From NCBI RefSeq assembly GCF_003050865.1, contig NZ_QAOK01000018.1:1-64000 (forward strand): a stretch of DNA of 64,000 bases, written 5' to 3'. Each line of letters starts with the position of its first letter. The first letter of the stretch is position 1. This stretch comes from Nitrosospira multiformis. GTDB lineage: Bacteria > Pseudomonadota > Gammaproteobacteria > Burkholderiales > Nitrosomonadaceae. This document shows positions 44,838-53,096 of this stretch, piece by piece. Below the pieces are notes generated by a model, which was given only the letters and a program-made list of their open reading frames with translations, searched no databases and was not told where the DNA came from. Both the position numbers and the translations under genes were made by a program.

Positions 44838-47800
44838 ATGTCTTCCCTCACAACGTTCTTGCATCGCTTCATCAACCACCGCCGTTTCATAACCGGTCTG
44901 GGTGTTTTCGCCGGAATAATTATCCTGTTTGGTCTGCTCGGCTATTTCTGGTTGCCCGGATATGCCAAGGCGAAGCTTGAAGCCATTTTATCGGATGTTC
45001 TGCATCGCCCCGTTACTGTACAGTCGATCGACATTCAGCCCTATACGCTGGAGTTGACGGTTCGTGGTTTTCGAATAGGCGAAAAAGAGACAAGCGCAGA
45101 TGCAGACAAGAATCTTTTTTCCTTTGATGAACTTTACCTCGACCTGAGTATTGCCTCCATTGCTCATCGCGCGCCCGTGATCAGTTCGGTTTCGCTCAAA
45201 GGGCCCACTGTGCGTCTCGTTCGTGAAGGGCAGCAGCAGTTCAATATCACCGACCTGATAGAAGACTTCATGAAACGGCCGAAAGAAGAGGAGGAAGAGC
45301 ACGGCAAGAGCCTGTTCTCGGTACAGAATATTGTTATCGAAGACGGCCACTTCGAATTCGTCGACCATGTGAAAAAAAGTCAGCAGGAGATATCCGGCAT
45401 TCAAATCGGTGTGCCTTTCATCGCCAATTTCGAAAGCGCGGAGGAAACATGGGTGGAACCGCGCTTCAGCGCCAGGGTGAACGGAGCTCCGTTCAATCTC
45501 ACCGGGAAGGTGCGGCCTTTCACCACAAATCGTGAAGCGACACTTGAGATCAGGTTGAGCGATGTGGATCTGACGCGGATAGACGAGTATTCCCCCATTC
45601 CAGTCGGCATTCGCCTTCTCTCCGGTTATTTTGACAGCGAGCTATTGTTGACGTTTACCCAGGTCGATGGCCAATCGCCTGCCCTGGTTCTCACAGGCAA
45701 TGCCGCATTAAAGAAGCTGAAAGTGGAGAATCATTCGGTAGAGGCGCCCTATGCCGCCACGCTGGGCGAATTCAACGTTCAATTGACTGAAATAAACCTG
45801 AATGCAGTGAAGCCCTCGCGAGCTGCCGTAGTCTTGACGGAAATTGCGGTGTCGCCAGAAGGCAGCACTGAACCCACACTCAACCTGCCAAAGCTTACGC
45901 TGGATGAGATCGTGGTCGATACCGGACAGAAGAATGTCAGTCTCGGCGCTGCAACCCTGGATCGCTTCAATGCCTCATTGCAACGCCATAAAGACGGGCG
46001 GCTCGATCTTGCCAAGCTTTTTACTCCGACAAACAAGGCGGAAAAGGCATCCCAATCCTCTACTCCTCCTTCTCCCAAAGCGGACACAGGTAAGCCATGG
46101 ACGGTAAAACTCGGAAGCTTCAGGCTGGCGGATGCCGGGCTGCGCTTTGAAGATACCACTTTGCCGGACGTAGCCCCCATGGTGGTCAATGCTCTTGATC
46201 TGACAGTTAACCAGATCGACTTCAGCGGCGCAGCGCCCTCCCAGCTCGAGCTGAAGGCGGAAGTCAACAAAACAGGCAGCCTGGAAACAAAAGGATCCCT
46301 TGCCTGGGCGCCGGTCGCAGCAGATCTGGCAGTAAATGCCAAGGATGTCGACCTTGTTGCATTGCAAGGCTGGGTCGGAGACCAGTTGAATGTGTTGTTC
46401 TCGCGCGGAGCGTTGTCCTTCCGCGGCAAGATCAAAGCCGATGCCGGCAAGGGACAGAAGCGACCTGAGCGGGCACGGGGAGAAAAGGCATCGTCGTTAA
46501 AAGTGGCGGTGCACGGGGATGGGAGGCTCACTAATTTCAACATGCTGGACAAGGTGGACGCCACCAACCTCATGCGTTGGCGAAGTGTCGATATCAAGGG
46601 TATCGAGTTTGCCAATGAACCTCTCAACATCAACGCCGCTTCGATTACGCTTACTGACTTTTTTGCCCATGTCGTCGTTACTCCCCGAGGCGAGTTGAAT
46701 CTCAAATATATCGTGCGGCAGGAGGAAACAGCGGTTTCTCCCTCACAGGCTGCTGCTGCGCCGGCAACGATGCCCGAGCCAGAATCGAGGCCAGAGTCGG
46801 AACCAGCGGGCACACCCGGTGAGATATCACCTGCGCCTGTTCCTTCGCAGCCATCCCCGCGCAAGAGTCTCCCTGTCCGCATAGGCCGTATCGTGATGCA
46901 GGGAGGACACGTCAATTTTCAGGATCAGTTCATCCAGCCCAACTATCGCGCCTACTTGACCGACCTGGCAGGACGCATAGGACCGCTCCATCCCCGGAAA
47001 GCCGGGGAAGTGGATATTCGCGGCGCGGTAGATAAAACGGCGCCATTGAAAATCAGCGGGTCGGTCGATGCCTTCGGCAGAGAACTCTACCTTGATATTA
47101 CGGCCTCGGCCAAAGGTATCGATATGCCTACATTCAGCCCCTATTCCGGGAAATATATCGGATACGCAATCGAGAAAGGCAAACTATCGGTCGACGTCCA
47201 CTATCATGTCGAACACGGCGAGTTAACAGCGGAAAACAGCATCTTCCTTGATCAATTGACTTTCGGTGAGAAAATCGAAAGTCCGGATGCACTATCGATT
47301 CCGGTCAACCTCGCATTGGCGCTGCTAAAAAACCGACGCGGAGAAATAGATGTTCGTCTCCCTGTAAGCGGTTCCATCAACGATCCGAAATTCAGCCTGG
47401 GGGGTATAATCGTCAAGGCAATCCTCAACTTGCTGACCAAGGCAGCCACGGCGCCTTTCACGGTGCTCGGGTCGCTTTTCGGGGGAGAAGAATTATCGGA
47501 GATCAATTTTCCCGCGGGTGAGGTAAAGATTCCGCCAGAGGCAGAAGAAAGACTCCAGAAGTTAGCCCAGGCACTGACAGATCGGCCAGCGCTCAATCTC
47601 GAAATCATCGGTCATGCCGATGCTTCGAGTGATCCGGAGCCTTTGAAGCGGCGTGTACTTGAACGCAAAATCAAGGCGGAGAAATTGTCAGTGGATATCA
47701 AAAAGGGAAAATCTTACGATTCTCTCGAAGATGTAACCCTGACACCGGAGGAATATGAAAAATACCTGGAGCAGGTTTACAAGGATGCCAAGTTCGAGAA

Positions 47801-48050
47801 GCCAAAAAACTTCATCGGGCTGTCGAAAAGCCTGCCTGCGGAAGAGATGGAGAAGCTGATGCTTGCCAATATCGACGCAGGTGATGCAGAACTACAGGCG
47901 CTTGCCGAAAGCCGGGCGATGAGCGCACGGGACTGGCTGATCGAGCATGGGAAAATCCCTGACGCTCGAATTTTCGTACTTTCGCCGAAAGTTGAAGCAG
48001 GAACGAACCGTGAGAAGCCGGATAACCGCGTGGAGTTCTCGCTCAGGTAA
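44838..48050 (+). CDS. Giant AsmA-like DUF748 protein with split OmpA-like C-terminus
   Basis: A 1070-residue protein with one N-terminal transmembrane anchor (about 19-40, TGLGVFAGIIILFGLLGYFW) and a long periplasmic region of AsmA/DUF748 repeats (LHRPVTVQSIDIQPYTLELTVRGF, VNALDLTVNQIDFSG, FSPYSGKYIGYAIEKGKLSVDVHYHV). Such proteins are thought to bridge the periplasm in lipid transport. A Pro/Glu/Ser-rich linker lies near 635-675. The end resembles OmpA: INFPAGEVKIPPEAEERLQKLAQAL and IIGHADASSDP near 895-930, then LAESRAMSARDWLIEHGKIPDARI and PDNRVEFSLR near 1020-1070. A charged insertion of about 85 residues separates these halves. Confidence 0.85.
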   Translation: MSSLTTFLHRFINHRRFITGLGVFAGIIILFGLLGYFWLPGYAKAKLEAILSDVLHRPVTVQSIDIQPYTLELTVRGFRIGEKETSADADKNLFSFDELYLDLSIASIAHRAPVISSVSLKGPTVRLVREGQQQFNITDLIEDFMKRPKEEEEEHGKSLFSVQNIVIEDGHFEFVDHVKKSQQEISGIQIGVPFIANFESAEETWVEPRFSARVNGAPFNLTGKVRPFTTNREATLEIRLSDVDLTRIDEYSPIPVGIRLLSGYFDSELLLTFTQVDGQSPALVLTGNAALKKLKVENHSVEAPYAATLGEFNVQLTEINLNAVKPSRAAVVLTEIAVSPEGSTEPTLNLPKLTLDEIVVDTGQKNVSLGAATLDRFNASLQRHKDGRLDLAKLFTPTNKAEKASQSSTPPSPKADTGKPWTVKLGSFRLADAGLRFEDTTLPDVAPMVVNALDLTVNQIDFSGAAPSQLELKAEVNKTGSLETKGSLAWAPVAADLAVNAKDVDLVALQGWVGDQLNVLFSRGALSFRGKIKADAGKGQKRPERARGEKASSLKVAVHGDGRLTNFNMLDKVDATNLMRWRSVDIKGIEFANEPLNINAASITLTDFFAHVVVTPRGELNLKYIVRQEETAVSPSQAAAAPATMPEPESRPESEPAGTPGEISPAPVPSQPSPRKSLPVRIGRIVMQGGHVNFQDQFIQPNYRAYLTDLAGRIGPLHPRKAGEVDIRGAVDKTAPLKISGSVDAFGRELYLDITASAKGIDMPTFSPYSGKYIGYAIEKGKLSVDVHYHVEHGELTAENSIFLDQLTFGEKIESPDALSIPVNLALALLKNRRGEIDVRLPVSGSINDPKFSLGGIIVKAILNLLTKAATAPFTVLGSLFGGEELSEINFPAGEVKIPPEAEERLQKLAQALTDRPALNLEIIGHADASSDPEPLKRRVLERKIKAEKLSVDIKKGKSYDSLEDVTLTPEEYEKYLEQVYKDAKFEKPKNFIGLSKSLPAEEMEKLMLANIDAGDAELQALAESRAMSARDWLIEHGKIPDARIFVLSPKVEAGTNREKPDNRVEFSLR

Positions 48051-48059
48051 GCCCCGTCC

Positions 48060-48114
48060 GGCAGAAGCGGGCATTTCCGCTCCGATCAGTTACGGAAATG
48101 TCCGCTTGTCTGCC
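48060..48114. terminator. Strong hairpin between convergent DUF748 and porin genes
   Basis: The left arm 48060-48079 and right arm 48093-48114 form an approximately 20-bp stem with one 2-nt bulge and one G-T pair, and a 13-nt loop. Core arms are GCGGGCATTTCCG and CGGAAATGTCCGC. There is no T run, but the position between two convergent stops fits a bidirectional transcription barrier. Confidence 0.6.
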
Positions 48115-48150
48115 GCCCACGCTATTGCGCCACTGTATTTCCTGGCAGGC

Positions 48151-49830
48151 TTAAAAATCCACCTGAAAGCGTGTGAGCCACATATCAAGGTTGGCATTGT
48201 TAAATCCGGCGCTGCGGCGGTCCACCACACCCGCAGTATTTATATCGAGAACATGGACATAATTGGTCATGACACGAATATTGGAATGAGGGTACCAGTT
48301 CAGACCGAACTTGATGAGATTCGCCTTTCCACCCCTGATGGCTCCGTCATTCATATTCATGTAATCGTATCCCGCGGCAATTTCCCAGGCTCCCCAGCCC
48401 GGGCCGGCGAGCTGAAAATTCTGGAAAGGCTTTATTCTGTTCCATGCGCCATTCTTGACGTGGTAGACACGGGATTCTCCGGTCAGGAAATAGCTTAAGT
48501 AACCGTAGAAGCCGAACAACGATTCCCCGCTGTAGCCATGGCCATTTATATGGGTTTGCAGATACTCTCCCTGCGCAGAGAACGGACCATAGACCAGGGC
48601 AGTTTCTGTGCCCCAACGAGTATAGCTTTCCACCCGCCGCGAGTTCAGGTCGTTCTTGTTGCCGAAACTCAGGTTGCCGGTATTCAGCACGTTGGTTCGG
48701 TCAACGTTGGCGCCGGGAAAAGATGCGAAGCTCATTCCGCCATTGGCGAAGTCGCCATCCCCTTCGTATTGGGTGTTGACCCGAGTATACGCTGCTGACG
48801 CTCCTACATGCCAGAACTTGGTCTCGCTCTCCATCCAGGGCCTGCCGGAAATACGGCCGACTCCTTCCCAGCTGGTGTCGCCCGAGCCATTATTGCGGCT
48901 GTTGTTGCCATTGGGATTGACTGACGTCGAGGCGCTGGACCAGCTTCCCACCGGCTCGGTCTGGAAGGAGATACCGGTTTGCCAACGGGGCACGGCATAG
49001 TTGACGCCTATCCCGGTCTTGTAGACGTTGGGATTATCGAGAAATGTATTCACCGCCATATTCCGTTCGATGAACGTCAGAAAGCGGTTGCTGGTTGCTT
49101 CCTCCAGGCTGAACGGTTCCTTGAACGACCCTACCTTTACTGATAACGGACTATCGAAGTTATAACGGATGAATGCGTCCGTTATCCCCGATGTCACCGA
49201 TCCGTTTCCGCGGCTGAAATCGAACTCGAACTTGTAGTCCCATTTTTTGAACATCGTACCTTCCACACCGAGACGGGCACGCCGGATATTGGCTCCACTG
49301 TTCAGTTCATAAGGACGATCATTGGGCGCGGGCGGCAGGACGTCATTGGTAATGTTATATTGCGAGTCAGCTTGCAGGCGTCCGTCGACCTCGGCAGTAA
49401 AGTTGCCGTCAGCACTTTCGAAATGCAATCCAGGTCCATACTTCATCCTGGTTTTTTCAGTTTGCTTGACCCGCTCTTCCAGTGATGCCATATCGCTGAC
49501 GAGACGCGCTTCCCGCATCTTCGCCTTCATTTCGATGTCTCTACGGGCTGCCATCAGTTCTGCCGGATCTGTTTTTTCGGCTGCCCCTTCAGCTATCCGA
49601 CCATCGGAACTTTCCATTGGTGCTTCAGCAGTTTTACTGGTTTTGCCGGCAGTTTTTGCGGGAGCATCCTCTTCTCTTACGAAAGAACCGATATGCACAC
49701 GTCCGGGTGCAGGTTTCGCATAAATTTGCTCGGTTTTGGTATCGACATAAAGATCAAGGGCGAAAGCTGCGGACGATAAGCTTGAACCCAAGGCGGTAGC
49801 GAGTGCCAGTGTAAGCTTGCGTAATTTCAT
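48151..49830 (-). CDS. Phosphate-selective porin, OprO/OprP family
   Basis: A 559-residue outer-membrane beta-barrel. It has a signal peptide (LTLALATALGSSLSSAAFA), then a short periplasmic coiled coil (about 90-130). The Porin_O_P barrel begins GLHFESADGNFTAEVDGRLQADSQY with RRARLGVEGTMFKKWDYKFEFDF, and the terminal residue is Phe, the BAM signal. EVDGRLQ, KVGSFKEPFSLEE and KFGLNWYPHSNIRVMTNYV are family blocks. A three-unit Pho box lies about 65 nt before the start, so induction by phosphate limitation through PhoB is likely. It probably takes up phosphate or other anions. Confidence 0.92.
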   Translation of the reverse strand: MKLRKLTLALATALGSSLSSAAFALDLYVDTKTEQIYAKPAPGRVHIGSFVREEDAPAKTAGKTSKTAEAPMESSDGRIAEGAAEKTDPAELMAARRDIEMKAKMREARLVSDMASLEERVKQTEKTRMKYGPGLHFESADGNFTAEVDGRLQADSQYNITNDVLPPAPNDRPYELNSGANIRRARLGVEGTMFKKWDYKFEFDFSRGNGSVTSGITDAFIRYNFDSPLSVKVGSFKEPFSLEEATSNRFLTFIERNMAVNTFLDNPNVYKTGIGVNYAVPRWQTGISFQTEPVGSWSSASTSVNPNGNNSRNNGSGDTSWEGVGRISGRPWMESETKFWHVGASAAYTRVNTQYEGDGDFANGGMSFASFPGANVDRTNVLNTGNLSFGNKNDLNSRRVESYTRWGTETALVYGPFSAQGEYLQTHINGHGYSGESLFGFYGYLSYFLTGESRVYHVKNGAWNRIKPFQNFQLAGPGWGAWEIAAGYDYMNMNDGAIRGGKANLIKFGLNWYPHSNIRVMTNYVHVLDINTAGVVDRRSAGFNNANLDMWLTRFQVDF

Positions 49831-49894
49831 CGGTTTATTCTCTTTTCGGATGTTTGATAAAAACCGAGGGGAGGATAATTCCGGCAGATGTCCG

Positions 49895-49927
49895 TTTCAT
49901 TACAGTTTTGTCACAGTTTTATGACAA
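49895..49927 (-). promoter_or_regulatory. Pho box (three 11-bp PhoB-type repeats) upstream of the OprO/P porin
   Basis: Read on the porin strand, three contiguous 11-bp units occur: TTGTCATAAAA (49927-49917), CTGTGACAAAA (49916-49906) and CTGTAATGAAA (49905-49895). Each is a CTGTCAT-like heptamer followed by an A-rich tetramer, the PhoB consensus arrangement of 7 plus 4. The box ends 64 nt from the ATG, which leaves room for a -10 element and leader. Confidence 0.8.
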
Positions 49928-50161
49928 ACCTGATGATTTCGGGCCAGGTCGGCGCGCCTGAGAAGTGTTTGACGTCATGTCAACCGCGCATTGTCTTTAA
50001 CCGGAAGCGGCTGCGGACAGGGGGCAATATAATGAAGTGACATAGAAAAACAATGGCTCTGCATGCGCTACATTTCACTTTTTCTTTTGCCGTGATAGTC
50101 TATGTGCTGTTATTGAATTACCAACCCTGGTAAGACTTGAAACCATCGAAGAGGAAAGCTT

Positions 50162-50419
50162 ATGGAAATGCATGTATATGACACTTGGGTGAAAGCCAAG
50201 GATGGCCGCACGATGCACTTTGACGTGTTTACAAACACGAGAGACGACAAGAAAGCGATCGAGTATGCGAAGCAGTGGCTGACTTCTGTTGGCGAAGGCG
50301 ATGCAACGGTTAGCAGCAGGGAGTGCAGGTTCTGCCACAGCGAAAAGGCCCCTGCCAATGTCGAGGAAGCAATCAGCAAGGACGGCTACTTCATCTACAA
50401 GATGGAAGGATGCAGATGA
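50162..50419 (+). CDS. DUF2024 family protein
   Basis: An 85-residue protein, MEMHVYDTWVKAKDGRTMHFDVFT, with ECRFCHSEKAP near 54-64 and a GYFIYKMEGC C-terminus. It matches the DUF2024 family, which has a small alpha/beta fold with a CxxC-H cluster that looks metal- or redox-capable. Function is unknown. AGAGGAAAGCTT precedes ATG 50162 as a ribosome site. It is divergent from the Pho-box porin; 331 nt separate the two starts. Confidence 0.85.
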   Translation: MEMHVYDTWVKAKDGRTMHFDVFTNTRDDKKAIEYAKQWLTSVGEGDATVSSRECRFCHSEKAPANVEEAISKDGYFIYKMEGCR

Positions 50420-50492
50420 GCCTGCGGGCCGCTGCGCGAGTAATCCAGGAAGAAACTGGAGGAGGTCTCAGGGGGATCGGTTGAAGTTGTAA

Positions 50493-51311
50493 ATGAATTC
50501 AATTCGAGGGATGATGCGCATCCGCAAAGCCTTACTGGTTCTCCACATCGGCTCTGTTCAATGCCTCAGCGTTTTGGCGCTCATGTTCGTTACCCCGCTC
50601 TGGGGTAGCGACCTTGTCAAGACTATTGAACGTGTCAAGCCCTCGATCGTAGGGGTGGGTACTTTCCAGAAAACACGTTCGCCCGCTCTGAATTTCCTCG
50701 GAACCGGTTTTGTATTGAATGATGGCCTCCATGTGGTTACGAATGCCCATGTTGTTCCCGAGGGGCTGGACGTTGCCAATCATGAGTCATATACCGTCAT
50801 TACCGGCAAGGGGAAACAGGGCGAACTCAGGTCTGCCGATATTGCTGCAATCGACAAGGAGCACGATCTGGCGGTGCTCAGAATTTCCGGCGCGGCTTTG
50901 CCAGCTATGGAACTGGGGGATGCGCGCAAGGTGCGTGAAGGGCAGAATCTGGCTTTCACCGGTTTCCCGATTGGGATGGTTCTTGGATTTTACCCGGTTA
51001 CCCATCGTGCCATGGTTTCATCCATCACGCCGATTATTTTGCCCGCGCATAATTCGCGGCAGCTCGACGCGAAGATGATCAACCAGTTACAAAAGCCCGT
51101 TTATGCGGTTTTTCAGCTCGACGGCACCGCGTATCCGGGCAATAGCGGGAGTCCGCTTTATGATCCCGAGTCGGGGGTGGTCTATGGCGTAATCAACATG
51201 GTATTCGTAAAAGGGAAGAAGGAGGCGGCGCTCAGCAATCCGAGCGGCATAACGTATGCTATCCCTGCGACCTACATTCAGGAACTGCTGCGTCGCATCG
51301 AACCGGAGTAA
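50493..51311 (+). CDS. Secreted trypsin-like serine protease (HtrA/S1-type without PDZ)
   Basis: A 272-residue protein with a signal peptide (SVQCLSVLALMFVTPLWGS). The catalytic triad is recognisable: His in VVTNAHVV, Asp in DKEHDLAVL, Ser in YPGNSGSPLYD with the oxyanion-hole Gly. No PDZ domain follows, unlike DegP or DegQ. It lies upstream of two response regulators and the exopolysaccharide genes on the same strand. A role in envelope or matrix protein processing is inference. ATG 50493 is the longest start; ATG 50511 or 50514 is possible. Confidence 0.88.
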   Translation: MNSIRGMMRIRKALLVLHIGSVQCLSVLALMFVTPLWGSDLVKTIERVKPSIVGVGTFQKTRSPALNFLGTGFVLNDGLHVVTNAHVVPEGLDVANHESYTVITGKGKQGELRSADIAAIDKEHDLAVLRISGAALPAMELGDARKVREGQNLAFTGFPIGMVLGFYPVTHRAMVSSITPIILPAHNSRQLDAKMINQLQKPVYAVFQLDGTAYPGNSGSPLYDPESGVVYGVINMVFVKGKKEAALSNPSGITYAIPATYIQELLRRIEPE

Positions 51312-51389
51312 AGGCGTGATTGAAAACTGCTCATACCTGCAATATCGGCTGATTTCTGGGTAGTTGAGAAGTAACTGGAAGGAGAAACA

Positions 51390-51875
51390 ATGCAAACCGT
51401 TACCGTGGCAATAGCAGACACTGACGCCGGCAGGCGCGCGAAACTGGAACAGTCTTTGCAGGGAGGACCGGGTATCGAGGTGTTGACAGATGTGATGTCC
51501 GACCGGGACGACATTCCCGCAGGTCATAAGCCTGAACCTCATAAAAACCTTGTATCAACTGAAGATGTAGTTGCCAGGATTACCCAATTCAAGCCGCGTA
51601 TTCTTTTTGTCAATCTCGATTTATCCATTGAAAGGGAATGTGCGCTGCTGGAAGCTTTACACCGGACATGCCCTGAAACGCTCGTGTTACTGCTGACCGA
51701 TAAATCGGTTCAGGAGGAACAGGTCATCCAGGCTCTGGCGAATGGAGCGCGCGGCTGTCTGAGTCATGAGGCTGATCCTTTTTATTTTTTGAAGGCTGTT
51801 CGTGTCGTGGACCGTGGCGAGATCTGGGTGACACGGGGGATGCTGGGCAAGATAATGGATAGAGTGCTGCACTGA
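51390..51875 (+). CDS. Atypical single-domain response-regulator-like protein
   Basis: A 161-residue receiver-like fold without an output domain. VTVAIADTDAGRRAKLEQSL resembles beta1-alpha1, ILFVNLDLS near residue 75 could supply a phosphoacceptor Asp, and TLVLLLTDKS matches beta4. The conserved Lys of beta5 is missing (RGCLSHEADP). A roughly 25-residue insertion (about 35-60) separates alpha1 and alpha2. ANGARGCLSHEADPFYFLKAVRVVDRGEIWVTRG is the alpha4-alpha5 region typical of NarL-type receivers. It is followed after 27 nt by a LuxR-type regulator and probably works with it. Confidence 0.7.
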   Translation: MQTVTVAIADTDAGRRAKLEQSLQGGPGIEVLTDVMSDRDDIPAGHKPEPHKNLVSTEDVVARITQFKPRILFVNLDLSIERECALLEALHRTCPETLVLLLTDKSVQEEQVIQALANGARGCLSHEADPFYFLKAVRVVDRGEIWVTRGMLGKIMDRVLH

Positions 51876-51902
51876 TGACTCGCTTTTTTCCGGGAGAACT
51901 CC

Positions 51903-52568
51903 TTGATCCTGCTGGCTAGCGCTTCTCAGGACGATCTGTGTCATTGGGAACAGGGGGTGCGCACCCTCTCCCCAATATTCTGCTCGACCAATCTTGAATC
52001 TCTCAAGGTCGAACTGGCTCGTTTAAAGCCTTCAGTCCTGCTGCTGGATTATGATTTGCCGCAATTGAGCGCTCCGGGTGGAATTTCGGCGCTTATAAAA
52101 TTGCATCCGGAGGCTAAGGTGATAGTCTTGAGTCACTCCCTTCCGGATGAGGCCGAGTGGGCGTTGTTCAGAACCGGTGTCAGGGGGGTCTGTCGGCGCG
52201 ATATCGACGGAGAGCAGCTACAAAGTGTGGTGACAGCGGTGCAGCGCGGCGAACTCTGGATTCGAAGAACGCTCAGCTGGCATCTGCTGAATGAGCTTGT
52301 TACCATCACCCAGGAAAAGACCAAAATCAAACAGGCGGTTGGAGAGTTGCTTGCCAATTTGACTCAACGTGAATATGAAATTGCAACGCTTGTGGGAAAC
52401 GGTGAAACGAACAAGCAGATTGCTCGCCGGCTCGATATTACGGAGCGGACGGTAAAAGCTCACCTGACGGAAGTCTTTCGCAAGCTGGATATTGCCGACC
52501 GCCTCAAGCTGGCTTTGATTGTCAAAGGATCCATCTACCCCGGGGATTCCTCGAAAATGAGCCATTGA
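51903..52568 (+). CDS. NarL/LuxR-family response regulator with atypical receiver
   Basis: A 221-residue protein. In the N-terminal receiver (1-125) phosphoacceptor Asp near 49 is in VLLLDYDLPQL, but the usual acidic pair is replaced (ILLASASQDD) and the beta5 Lys is replaced by Arg (VRGVCRRDI). The C-terminal HTH (about 150-212) reads NLTQREYEIATLVGNGETNKQIARRLDITERTVKAHL, a clear GerE/LuxR domain. The start is TTG 51903 with GGGAGAACTCC upstream. No kinase is adjacent. A likely target is the exopolysaccharide operon that follows (inference). Confidence 0.88.
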   Translation: MILLASASQDDLCHWEQGVRTLSPIFCSTNLESLKVELARLKPSVLLLDYDLPQLSAPGGISALIKLHPEAKVIVLSHSLPDEAEWALFRTGVRGVCRRDIDGEQLQSVVTAVQRGELWIRRTLSWHLLNELVTITQEKTKIKQAVGELLANLTQREYEIATLVGNGETNKQIARRLDITERTVKAHLTEVFRKLDIADRLKLALIVKGSIYPGDSSKMSH

Positions 52569-53096
52569 GTGTTTCACTCCGCGGCCAGATTTCGCTCAAT
52601 AGCCAATAGTCCGTCCAATACTTCAACCTCGATATTCTTTTTACCTCTGGTTCCTGCTGGTTTCTGTTCCACTTCTCCTTTCCATGTTTTCGCAGTGCTC
52701 GATGCGGAATGACGCAACGCCCCGGACAACGCTACTTTCCGGCTCTCGACGTACTAAAGTCCAATTGTCCCTGCTGTAGAAATTGATATGATGTAGTGTA
52801 TCCAGTTCGGAAAACGGATACTCCGTCGAAGAAGGTTTCATATAATCTAGGAAGTTAAATGCTTATGAGCGCAGGAATGGCGTGATACGCCGCTACTGGC
52901 ATCGAAGAATTGCCGGCGAATTGGATGGGCGGCCCAGTAGTACTTTAAGCAGTGCGTTTAAGCCGGCAGGTAATTTTTCGCATGTGTCGGGCCTGAGTCT
53001 CCCGGCCAGATCTTCGGTTCAATAAAAGGAAAGAGACGGCTGAAAGAGGCGGCGCGAGTTGCCTTGCTCATTGCGGCACAGGATGAGGAGTGAAAA
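52569..53096 (+). other. Long leader/promoter region of the exopolysaccharide operon
   Basis: No gene is seen in these 528 nt. A good sigma70 candidate is TTGTCC (52765-52770), a 16-nt spacer, then TATGAT (52787-52792). A second TATAAT lies at 52841-52846 with a poor -35. If the first is used, the mRNA carries a leader of about 300 nt before TTG 53097, containing an inverted pair TGCCGGC/GCCGGCA. Regulation in the leader or by the adjacent LuxR-type protein is plausible. Confidence 0.45.

Noticed and set aside
45779-46915. Reverse-strand frame of 378 codons opposite the DUF748 gene
   Set aside because: Ser/Arg/Leu-rich shadow translation with no domain; the forward gene is continuous and recognisable.
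52895-52916. CTGGCATCGAAGAATTGCC as a sigma54 promoter before epsB-like
   Set aside because: The GG-to-GC spacing is 12 nt instead of the required 10.
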